This document shows, one piece after another, positions 1 through 5,383 of a stretch of 5,383 nt of DNA. The position numbers and the translations under genes are program-made. Position 1 is the stretch's first letter. Each line of letters begins with the position of its first letter. This DNA is from Spirochaetales bacterium (lineage in GTDB: Bacteria; Spirochaetota; Spirochaetia; ARS1246): assembly GCA_018644745.1 (NCBI GenBank), contig JABGPX010000255.1:1-5383 (forward strand). Direction: 5' to 3'. A model generated the notes under the pieces. That model saw only the letters and a list, made by a program, of their open reading frames with translations. It ran no database searches and was not told where the DNA came from.

Positions 1-34
1 AGTGATAATAGGCGAAGTCACCTAAAGCCGATAA

Positions 35-250
35 TGCTGGATTTCCAAGAGAGCTAATTCTTGCAGTTCGATCAAACGCTGCATATCATTCGGGGATTTG
101 CGGAACGATCAAATTCTCTACGTTAACTACTTCGATGATATGCCGCTTGAGAAGGTGCTGGAAATTACCGGTGGGAAACGTTTGGTATTAGCGGGAGAGT
201 TCAATGATTCCGCCCGGGGAAAAATCAAACAGTACATTACGACGTTTTAG
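35..250 (+). pseudogene. Possible remnant or C-terminal tail of an unidentified gene
   Basis: This frame stays open from just after a stop at 32-34 to a TAG at 248-250. From about position 104 it reads like real protein, with segments NDQILYVNYFDDM and ITGGKRLVLAGEFND near the end. Before that it looks less natural (CWISKRANSSCSS), while frame 1 reads more protein-like over the same stretch (FLQFDQTLHIIRGFAERSNS, from 58) and is cut by stops at 55-57 and 124-126. This is the pattern expected of a gene with a frameshift near 100-120 and an internal stop. There is no start codon with a ribosome binding site; the ATG at 140 has none. I do not recognise the family. It could also be chance open sequence, since about 70 codons is short. 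Confidence 0.3.
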
Positions 251-380
251 TTTGATCTTACAGCCCGCCGAACAGCTGAACAGAATATAGCTATCTGGCC
301 CGAATTGTATTGAAATGAAACGATAATCGATATAGAAGTATTGTTACCGGTACATAAGGCCGGAGATCAAAGGAGAACAG
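251..380 (+). other. Intergenic leader of the peptidase operon
   Basis: This is non-coding sequence between the decayed ORF and the M29 gene, and the promoter of the peptidase operon would be expected here. Candidate boxes are poor: TTGAAA at 310-315 with TATAGA at 331-336 is spaced only 15 bases, and TTGTAT at 305-310 is 20 bases from the same -10. Small palindromes occur (ATAGCTAT 287-294, TACCGGTA 345-352). None is long enough to call an operator or riboswitch. Confidence 0.4.
371..375 (+). promoter_or_regulatory. Ribosome binding site of the M29 aminopeptidase
   Basis: AGGAG lies 5 bases before the ATG at 381, within AAAGGAGAACAG. It fixes the start at 381. Confidence 0.8.
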
Positions 381-1505
381 ATGAGAGACAAAAGAGTAAC
401 CGATTTAGCTAAACTGGTTGTCAACTACTCAATCGATTTGCAGAAGGGTGAGAAGGTGATTATTCACTGCAATCAGGATTCCACCGAATTAGTGACGGCC
501 CTGATTGAACAGATATACGAAACCGGAGGATATCCTTTCGTAAATAGAGTAGATGAGAGAATTGAGGCGGCACTTTCAATCGGCGCATCACGAGATCATT
601 TAAAGCTGCGTTATTCCTTTGATAAGTGGAAAACCAATGATATGGATGCTGTGATCTATCTAAGGTCGCCGCGTAACATATATGAAGCCGGCATTGTTTC
701 AAAACAGAAACAAGCCGATATCAGTCGTTGGAATGTGGAGCTGTTCGCGGAGTTGGGTATAAAGGACAGGATGTATGAGGAGAAACCCTGCGTCATGATC
801 TACCCAACCGAGTTTACGGCAAATGTTGCAAAGATGGGGTATGAGCAGTACCGCGACTTTTACTTCGATGCATGTCTTGCCAATTATCCCGCCATGCTCA
901 AGGCCCTGAATGTACTTGCGGCAAAGATGAGTACGGTCGATAAGGTCAGAATGATAGGACAGGAAACCGATCTGAGTTTTTCACTAAAGGGCATGAAAAC
1001 CCTTGTGAGCGCGGGAGACCGCAACATACCCGATGGTGAGGCGTATGCTTCACCCGTACTAAATTCTGTTAATGGCAAAATCAAATACAACATACCTTCT
1101 CCCCATAGTGGTACCATTTTCGAAGACATTTGCTTTGAGTTCAAGGATGGGAAAATTATCAGCGCTACATCAAATTATACCGACCGACTGAACGAAATAC
1201 TGGATGTAGATGAGGGTGCCAGATATATAGGCGAGTATGCCATCAGTGTGAATCCGTCTATAGACGTGCCGACAGGCAGCATATTGTTTGACGAGAAGAT
1301 GAAAGGCTCGATTCACTTTACCCCGGGTAATGAAATTTGGAAAGGCGGCAATGGCAATAAGTCGAAACTGCATTGGGATATTGTATATTCGCAGCTTCCC
1401 CAATATGGCGGAGGTGAGATGTGGTTTGATGACGTGCTTGTCAGGAAAGACGGCGAGTTTGTGCTTGATGAACTAAAATGCTGTAATCCCGAAAACTTAT
1501 TGTAG
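381..1505 (+). CDS. M29-family aminopeptidase (AmpS/AmpT/PepS-like)
   Basis: This is a cytoplasmic metallo-aminopeptidase of 374 residues, expected to release N-terminal amino acids from short peptides using two bound metal ions. The N-terminal half (about 1-200) matches the family's substrate-gating domain. The C-terminal half carries the metal-site landmarks in order: PDGE with E220, ARYIGE with E285, FDEK with E305, SIHF with H312, and LHWD with H331 and D333. The spacing from H312 to H331 (19) matches what I recall of short family members, and about 370 residues is normal for them. No signal peptide or membrane segment is visible. One oddity: seven residues after H312, where the family usually has a conserved tyrosine (SxYP context), this protein has I319 followed by W320. 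The gene is first of a two-gene operon with a Xaa-Pro aminopeptidase 45 bases downstream. The family call is firm; substrate preference cannot be read from sequence. Confidence 0.9.
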   Translation: MRDKRVTDLAKLVVNYSIDLQKGEKVIIHCNQDSTELVTALIEQIYETGGYPFVNRVDERIEAALSIGASRDHLKLRYSFDKWKTNDMDAVIYLRSPRNIYEAGIVSKQKQADISRWNVELFAELGIKDRMYEEKPCVMIYPTEFTANVAKMGYEQYRDFYFDACLANYPAMLKALNVLAAKMSTVDKVRMIGQETDLSFSLKGMKTLVSAGDRNIPDGEAYASPVLNSVNGKIKYNIPSPHSGTIFEDICFEFKDGKIISATSNYTDRLNEILDVDEGARYIGEYAISVNPSIDVPTGSILFDEKMKGSIHFTPGNEIWKGGNGNKSKLHWDIVYSQLPQYGGGEMWFDDVLVRKDGEFVLDELKCCNPENLL

Positions 1506-1538
1506 AGACAGAGCAGGTTTTTAAACATTAGAAATTGC

Positions 1539-1544
1539 GAGGAG
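1539..1544 (+). promoter_or_regulatory. Ribosome binding site of the Xaa-Pro aminopeptidase
   Basis: GAGGAG lies 6 bases before the ATG at 1551, in the 45-base gap after the M29 stop. No terminator hairpin is seen in this gap, so the two genes are probably cotranscribed. Confidence 0.8.
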
Positions 1545-1550
1545 ATATAA

Positions 1551-2798
1551 ATGGATAAATTATTTTTTGCAGAAAATAGGAAGAAAGTAATTGGCGAAAT
1601 GGTCGATGGTTCGTGCTTGATTATGTTTTCGGGAAGTCCGCCCGTGGCAACCGCGGATGAGTATTATCATTTTCAACCGGACAGGAATTTGTATTACCTC
1701 ACAGGTATAACACGGCCGGACGTATTATTGTGGATCTGGAAGCATTCGGGTACAAGTGGAGCTGCGTTATTTTTGCCCGATGGTAAACACAGCGTTGCGG
1801 GACTTACCGATTTTCCACTCTCAAAGGAAGAGGCAAAAGAGATATCGGGCTTGGAAAATGTAAACGATGTCGATGCCTTTAATACTCTGGTATCCCGTCA
1901 TATAGAACGGATGTCATGTGAAACGGTGTATTTTGATTTTACAAGGCTGCATATAGATGCTGCACAAACACCGCTTGAGGTTTATGCCGAAGAATTCGGG
2001 ATTAAATACCCGGGTATCAAAATAGGTGATATTCATAAAACTATCTGCAATTTCAGGGTGTACAAAACAAAGGAAGAGATTGCGGAAATTAGGAAAGCAG
2101 CGGATATCACGAAAGCGGGCGTTATAAGCATGATGAAAAACTGCAGGCCTTCTATTAATGAGAGAGATCTGGAAGCGGAATTCATGTATCAGCTATACAA
2201 AAACGGGGAGCCCCTTCCGGCCTTTGCCAGCATAGTTGCTTCCGGCAAAAATGCCCTTATCGGACACTATTCGGCCAACGATAAAAAAATTGAAGATGAT
2301 GTATTTGTTCAACTTGATGTGGGAGCTCAGTCAAACTGGTATACCTCAGACGTATCCAGGGTTATTCCCTCCAATGGGAAATTTAACGACCGACAGACAA
2401 CCATGTACAAAATCTGCTACGACGCAATGGATAAGTTGATCGCATACATAAAACCCGGCGTTACGATGAAGCAGACTATCGAATACGGCAGCGCCTTTAT
2501 TCGCGAAGAACTCGATAAAATGGGAATAAACGATGAAAACACAAAGGGGCTTTACATTTATTGCGGCTTTAATCACTTTGTGGGGCTGAATGTTCATGAC
2601 GTGGGTGACCGATATATGCCCCTGGCTCCGGGAATGGTTCTTGCCATCGACTCCGCAATGGGAATTCCCGATGAGGAGTTCAGCTTCAGAATTGAGGACG
2701 ACTTACTGATTACCGAGTCTGGCAACGAAGTACTCACAGTTGGTATTCCAAAGACCATAGAAGATATCGAGAAGACATTTAATATCAATCAAAACTGA
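1551..2798 (+). CDS. Xaa-Pro aminopeptidase (aminopeptidase P, M24B family)
   Basis: This 415-residue cytoplasmic metalloenzyme is expected to remove an N-terminal residue that precedes proline. Residues about 5-150 form the aminopeptidase P N-terminal domain, recognisable by the FQPDRNLYYLTG segment (41-52). Residues about 170-400 form the pita-bread catalytic domain. By alignment to E. coli PepP from memory, the metal ligands are D256 (QLDVG), D267 (YTSDVSR), H342 (NHFVGLNVHD) and E382 (RIEDD). The proton-shuttle or substrate residues H239 (GHY), H349 and R380 are also present. The remaining metal ligand, normally Glu in a TIEPG-like segment, is D367 in AIDSAMG, so the usual Glu-Pro-Gly is lost. 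Length is close to that of PepP. It lies 45 bases behind the M29 aminopeptidase, which fits a peptide-trimming operon. A prolidase is less likely because of the AMP_N-type N-terminus. Activity with the Glu-to-Asp change is an open question. Confidence 0.9.
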   Translation: MDKLFFAENRKKVIGEMVDGSCLIMFSGSPPVATADEYYHFQPDRNLYYLTGITRPDVLLWIWKHSGTSGAALFLPDGKHSVAGLTDFPLSKEEAKEISGLENVNDVDAFNTLVSRHIERMSCETVYFDFTRLHIDAAQTPLEVYAEEFGIKYPGIKIGDIHKTICNFRVYKTKEEIAEIRKAADITKAGVISMMKNCRPSINERDLEAEFMYQLYKNGEPLPAFASIVASGKNALIGHYSANDKKIEDDVFVQLDVGAQSNWYTSDVSRVIPSNGKFNDRQTTMYKICYDAMDKLIAYIKPGVTMKQTIEYGSAFIREELDKMGINDENTKGLYIYCGFNHFVGLNVHDVGDRYMPLAPGMVLAIDSAMGIPDEEFSFRIEDDLLITESGNEVLTVGIPKTIEDIEKTFNINQN

Positions 2799-2824
2799 TT
2801 GGTGAAAGGAGCGTTTCCGGAGCG

Positions 2825-2849
2825 CCGCTATGAGTCACTCAAATAGCGG
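2825..2849. terminator. Hairpin in the convergent junction, possible weak bidirectional terminator
   Basis: CCGCTAT (2825-2831) pairs with ATAGCGG (2843-2849). Inside it, GAG (2832-2834) can pair with CTC (2838-2840) around a TCA loop, leaving a two-A bulge. The loop TCA at 2835-2837 is the stop codon of the minus-strand glycosidase. The site lies between two convergent genes, where terminators are expected. No T-run follows on either strand, so it is not a canonical intrinsic terminator. A direct repeat GGAGCG (2808-2813, 2819-2824) sits just beside it. Confidence 0.35.
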
Positions 2850-4724
2850 GCGAAGTATCCTGGTTCGAATCTCGTCTACCCGTAAAAGCACAGTCTGGAG
2901 GAACGAGAAACTATACACCAGGTGACCTTCGTAGCCGGTTGTATTACCGTTCCAGTCATAGAACTCCGCGCCAAATGGAACCTTATCGATAACGCCGTTT
3001 TGGAATCCCCCTCCGTTCTCAAAGGCACCTTCGACCTGACGCTTGAGCATTGCGGATAGGACATAGTTCGCTTTTTCACTCTCTCCGACAATATAGAGCG
3101 CGGTCATGAAGTGGTAAGCATCATTCACGCAACACCCGCCGTTCAAATACTGCTGAAAAGTATCACTGCCGTCTTCTTTTGATGGCCGGCCGTATGTTCC
3201 TGTCTCACCGCCTTCCGCGGGTTGCGCGTACTCGCCCTTACGCACCGGTTCGAGGGTGAGCGGGAGCCCTAGGTCGAATCGTGCGAAACCCGCCGATTGG
3301 ATCTTTTCCCAGAGCTTCAGAAGCATAACTCCCCCTGGCTCGGGATCAACCAGGCCGTATATTATGGCGATACTCGTTATAAACGGCGCGCATAAATCGT
3401 GCATCTGCCCGTCTTTGCTGATCCACCAGGCTAACCATCCGGTTTTGGAATTGTAGAATCGGCCCTGGTATGAGGCGCGGAGCCGGTTTGCGAGTTGGGC
3501 GTACCGATCCGCCGGCTCGTCGCGACCGAGTTTGCGTTCGATGTCCGCGAGACACCGCCATGCCCGATATGTGAGCGCGTTGAGATACGCATCCTCGTAT
3601 CCTGAGTTTATGGTGTCGAAGGCCGAGGCGCCAAGGCGTCCGATCTGAGTTCCGTAGTTGCCCGAATACACCGACTCCACAAGTCCATCTCCGTTTAGAT
3701 CTCGTTTAGCCAGATAGTCTGCCAAGAACTCTATATCGCCTATGCGTTGACTGGCCCAAATCAAATCGTTTGCGGCCTCGGTGTAGTCCCAGGCGGCGAT
3801 GATGGGTGAGGCGTTTGCATCTAACATTCCGTGGACGACGCGCCAGGACGTCATTTCGCCGTTCGGAGAAACTCCATTGTCCAGCCACCAGTCAACGGTG
3901 CGGCGAAGAGCGACAGTTGCGTTAATTCCGGGAGCGAGAACCGGATTCAGGAGTACGTGGTCTGCAATCATATAGAGCACGCAGCTGACCGGATCGCTAA
4001 TCACGTTGTTCGCGAGTAGGCCGGGAGCCGCCCAGTGAGTTCCCCCGGGTGTTCCCCACTCGGCGCTCGGCTGCAGCATGTTGAACCAGCCGCGTCGAAC
4101 GGCTCGCCAGAGTTCCTCGTCTTGCATTCCGTCGGGCGCGGGGAGGTGCGATGGTTTGAGGCTGAACCTTACCAGCATGTTCGGTCTATCTACCGGCCAT
4201 TCGAGATGCAGATCGATCGTATGCTCATCCGCGCGGCGCCCGAAGAGGGATACGCGCACGGAATCGGTGTCGTCTGTAGACAGCAGCATCTGCCCGAAAT
4301 CCGGGGCACTTATTATTCCCGGAAGAGTCATCTCATTCGGTCCGCTCCATCCCGAAGGAATGAATGTCGTAGCGGCGGATCGTGGATTGAACGGAACGAC
4401 CACCCGCACGCGATCGATGTTCCTACCGTGGGTCTCCACGCGAAGGGTGATACAAGCCCCTTCCCGAGTCGCCGCAAGGGTCACTCCGCTCTCCGTTCCA
4501 TGCGTCTCGTGCCAAGATCCTTCTCTGCGCGCCCATAAGGCGATTGTCGAACGCAGCAGGTTCACCTGCACTCTATTGCCGCCCTCGGTGTCCCAGCTAA
4601 GGTATGTAATAGGATGATTTTCACCTACACCGTCGACCACCGCGATCGGATCTCCGTCGGGCACGTCAATACCGCCAAGAAGAGGCTTGCTGCTATTCTG
4701 ATCTTCCCTGGAAATACTACCCAT
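2835..4724 (-). CDS. Putative six-hairpin (alpha/alpha barrel) glycoside hydrolase, family unassigned
   Basis: The protein is 629 residues with no signal peptide or membrane segment, so probably cytoplasmic. Residues about 25-190 are rich in beta-type segments and look like an N-terminal beta-sandwich. Residues about 205-620 look like an (alpha/alpha)6 toroid: repeated amphipathic helices such as AYLNALTYRAWRCLADIERK (379-398), an acidic DLNGDGLVE turn (342-350) of the kind seen in these enzymes, NSGYEDAYLNA (373-383), and a C-terminal block with ENGGGFQNGV (569-578) and GAEFYDWNGNTTGYEG (585-600). This layout recalls GH63, MGH1-like, GH78 and related clans, but I cannot assign a family, substrate or catalytic acids. 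The gene is clearly more GC-rich than its neighbours. Its ATG lies inside the end of the upstream membrane-protein gene (8-base overlap) with a ribosome binding site just before it, so translation is probably coupled. The fold call is moderately sure; hydrolase rather than lyase or phosphorylase is inference. Confidence 0.65.
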   Translation of the reverse strand: MGSISREDQNSSKPLLGGIDVPDGDPIAVVDGVGENHPITYLSWDTEGGNRVQVNLLRSTIALWARREGSWHETHGTESGVTLAATREGACITLRVETHGRNIDRVRVVVPFNPRSAATTFIPSGWSGPNEMTLPGIISAPDFGQMLLSTDDTDSVRVSLFGRRADEHTIDLHLEWPVDRPNMLVRFSLKPSHLPAPDGMQDEELWRAVRRGWFNMLQPSAEWGTPGGTHWAAPGLLANNVISDPVSCVLYMIADHVLLNPVLAPGINATVALRRTVDWWLDNGVSPNGEMTSWRVVHGMLDANASPIIAAWDYTEAANDLIWASQRIGDIEFLADYLAKRDLNGDGLVESVYSGNYGTQIGRLGASAFDTINSGYEDAYLNALTYRAWRCLADIERKLGRDEPADRYAQLANRLRASYQGRFYNSKTGWLAWWISKDGQMHDLCAPFITSIAIIYGLVDPEPGGVMLLKLWEKIQSAGFARFDLGLPLTLEPVRKGEYAQPAEGGETGTYGRPSKEDGSDTFQQYLNGGCCVNDAYHFMTALYIVGESEKANYVLSAMLKRQVEGAFENGGGFQNGVIDKVPFGAEFYDWNGNTTGYEGHLVYSFSFLQTVLLRVDEIRTRILRPLFE

Positions 4725-5383
4725 CGTTTCCCTCCCGCTCCTTATCTATCGCTAAGGTAGTCAAATGCAATTTGCATCGATTTATCATCGGGAAGCAAAG
4801 TGCCCCGGTAATGTACATTGCGTACAATAGTGGTACCAATCCCATTATAAACTGGCCGAAGATAGCAGCAGGTTCGTCGAGCACGGTCAGCATAATAATG
4901 AGCTTAATGACCATTCCTGTCACGCCCATTTCTATAGAAACCAGCCCGATGCGTCTCAATATACCGGCAGCTTGACGTATATCAGATTCAGTGCGGGGTT
5001 CTTTGCTCGCTGCCGTTCTGAATGCGCCGAATATTTTCTTGAATCCCACACCTGCAGCACATATAAACAGGGTGGCTAAGGGTACAATAGCAAAAGCTTC
5101 CGGGCTCAAGAATATTGATACATCGGCCCCGATGATGAGGAATAAACAGATACCTATTATTGGAAGAACTAAAAGGAGGAGTAGATAAGCCCAGGGACTG
5201 AATTTATCACGGTCGAAATGCACGGGATCTGCCTTAGCTGTATGTTCAATCTCAATGATTTTGTATTCCAGGGCCGCGGCAGCCGGGTGAACAAAAATCG
5301 CCCGGCAGATTAACACCATCCACACGCAGGAAAGAGCAAAGTAAATTGAGGTCCCGACAAATGCGGTTTCGTTGAGGTTGCTT
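4717..5383 (-). CDS. MotA/TolQ/ExbB-like multi-pass membrane protein, 5' end beyond the window
   Basis: The frame is open to the window edge, giving 221 visible residues. A GTG at 5325 is available but falls inside a hydrophobic helix, so the true start is probably outside. Visible segments, numbered from the edge: a helix about 7-31, a charged loop (EYKIIEIEH, then DPVHFDRDK), helices about 64-85 and 96-114, a short cytoplasmic stretch with FKKIFGAFR and a basic-acidic linker, and helices about 147-168 and 175-199. The order resembles MotA: SPEAFAIVPLATL recalls its second helix (NPPALLIVLGGTL), and MGVTGMVIKLIIML, then LDEPAAI, then an aromatic final helix ending CFPMINRCK recalls its third and fourth helices. 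The roughly 100-residue cytoplasmic domain normally between these pairs is reduced to about 30 residues. Such family members are ion-driven motor or energising channels; whether this one conducts ions is unknown. It overlaps the glycosidase gene downstream. Confidence 0.5.
   Translation of the reverse strand, partial: SNLNETAFVGTSIYFALSCVWMVLICRAIFVHPAAAALEYKIIEIEHTAKADPVHFDRDKFSPWAYLLLLLVLPIIGICLFLIIGADVSIFLSPEAFAIVPLATLFICAAGVGFKKIFGAFRTAASKEPRTESDIRQAAGILRRIGLVSIEMGVTGMVIKLIIMLTVLDEPAAIFGQFIMGLVPLLYAMYITGALCFPMINRCKLHLTTLAIDKEREGNDG
4730..4736 (-). promoter_or_regulatory. Ribosome binding site of the glycosidase, inside the upstream gene
   Basis: Read on the minus strand, GGGAGGG lies 5 bases (AAACG) before the ATG at 4724-4722. 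It falls within the last codons of the membrane-protein gene, whose TAG at 4719-4717 follows the ATG (ATGGGTAG). This fixes the glycosidase start and indicates stop-start translational coupling. Confidence 0.75.

Noticed and set aside
2..25. C-terminal end of an upstream gene (VIIGEVT then stop)
   Set aside because: Eight codons at the window edge are too few to support a coding call.
305..336. Sigma-70 promoter for the peptidase operon
   Set aside because: The best -35/-10 pairs have wrong spacing (15 or 20 bases) and weak boxes, so it is noted only in the intergenic description.
884..1144. Minus-strand open frames within the M29 and M24B genes
   Set aside because: They are antisense to clear family members, have no ribosome binding sites and show no recognisable domains.
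2855..2882. tRNA-like GGTTCGAATC segment
   Set aside because: It matches a T-loop, but the T-stem pairs poorly and no acceptor or anticodon arm is found upstream. It lies within the glycosidase coding sequence.
3675..3701. Dockerin or EF-hand calcium site in the glycosidase (DLNGDGLVE)
   Set aside because: It is a single short motif without the second loop or the full 12-residue spacing. Similar acidic turns are common in (alpha/alpha)6 glycosidases.
4035..4617. Two overlapping plus-strand open frames (4035-4538 and 4078-4617)
   Set aside because: Both lie fully antisense to the glycosidase gene, in its GC-rich part where stops are rare. They lack ribosome binding sites and their translations are low-complexity Arg/Ser/Pro-rich.
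5323..5325. GTG at 5325 as the start of the membrane-protein gene
   Set aside because: The frame continues open to the window edge, the GTG falls in the middle of a transmembrane helix, and no purine-rich ribosome binding site precedes it.

Overview
The window is ordinary bacterial chromosome, most likely from an anaerobic, Bacillota-like organism. This rests on strong AGGAG-type ribosome binding sites, close packing, and two exopeptidases of types common in Clostridia and relatives. The lineage call is an inference and is weak. Hand counts of sample 60-base lines give roughly 35-48% GC in the peptidase genes, 45-47% in the right-edge gene, and 45-65% (mostly about 58-65%) in the long minus-strand gene.

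Layout. Positions 1-380 hold no intact gene. A frame open from 35 to 250 encodes a plausible C-terminal tail but no convincing start, and looks like a decayed or truncated gene. A plus-strand two-gene operon follows: an M29-family aminopeptidase (381-1505) and an M24B Xaa-Pro aminopeptidase (1551-2798), 45 bases apart, each with a clear ribosome binding site. A 36-base convergent gap carries a hairpin that overlaps the stop codon of the opposing gene. On the minus strand, read from the right edge, come a multi-pass membrane protein resembling the MotA/TolQ/ExbB family (5383 down to 4717, 5' end outside the window) and a 629-residue cytoplasmic protein of the six-hairpin glycosidase type (4724-2835). 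The membrane gene's stop overlaps the glycosidase's start by 8 bases.

How they work together. The two plus-strand enzymes would jointly trim peptides from the N-terminus in the cytoplasm, with the Xaa-Pro enzyme removing residues before proline that general aminopeptidases handle poorly. The minus-strand pair is a translationally coupled membrane protein and sugar-active enzyme; their joint role is unknown.

Points of interest. Both peptidases depart from family consensus at an active-site position. The MotA-like protein lacks the large cytoplasmic domain between its transmembrane pairs and may be the second half of an internal duplication. The glycosidase gene differs in base composition from all its neighbours. 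No mobile element, CRISPR array, RNA gene or long repeat was seen.
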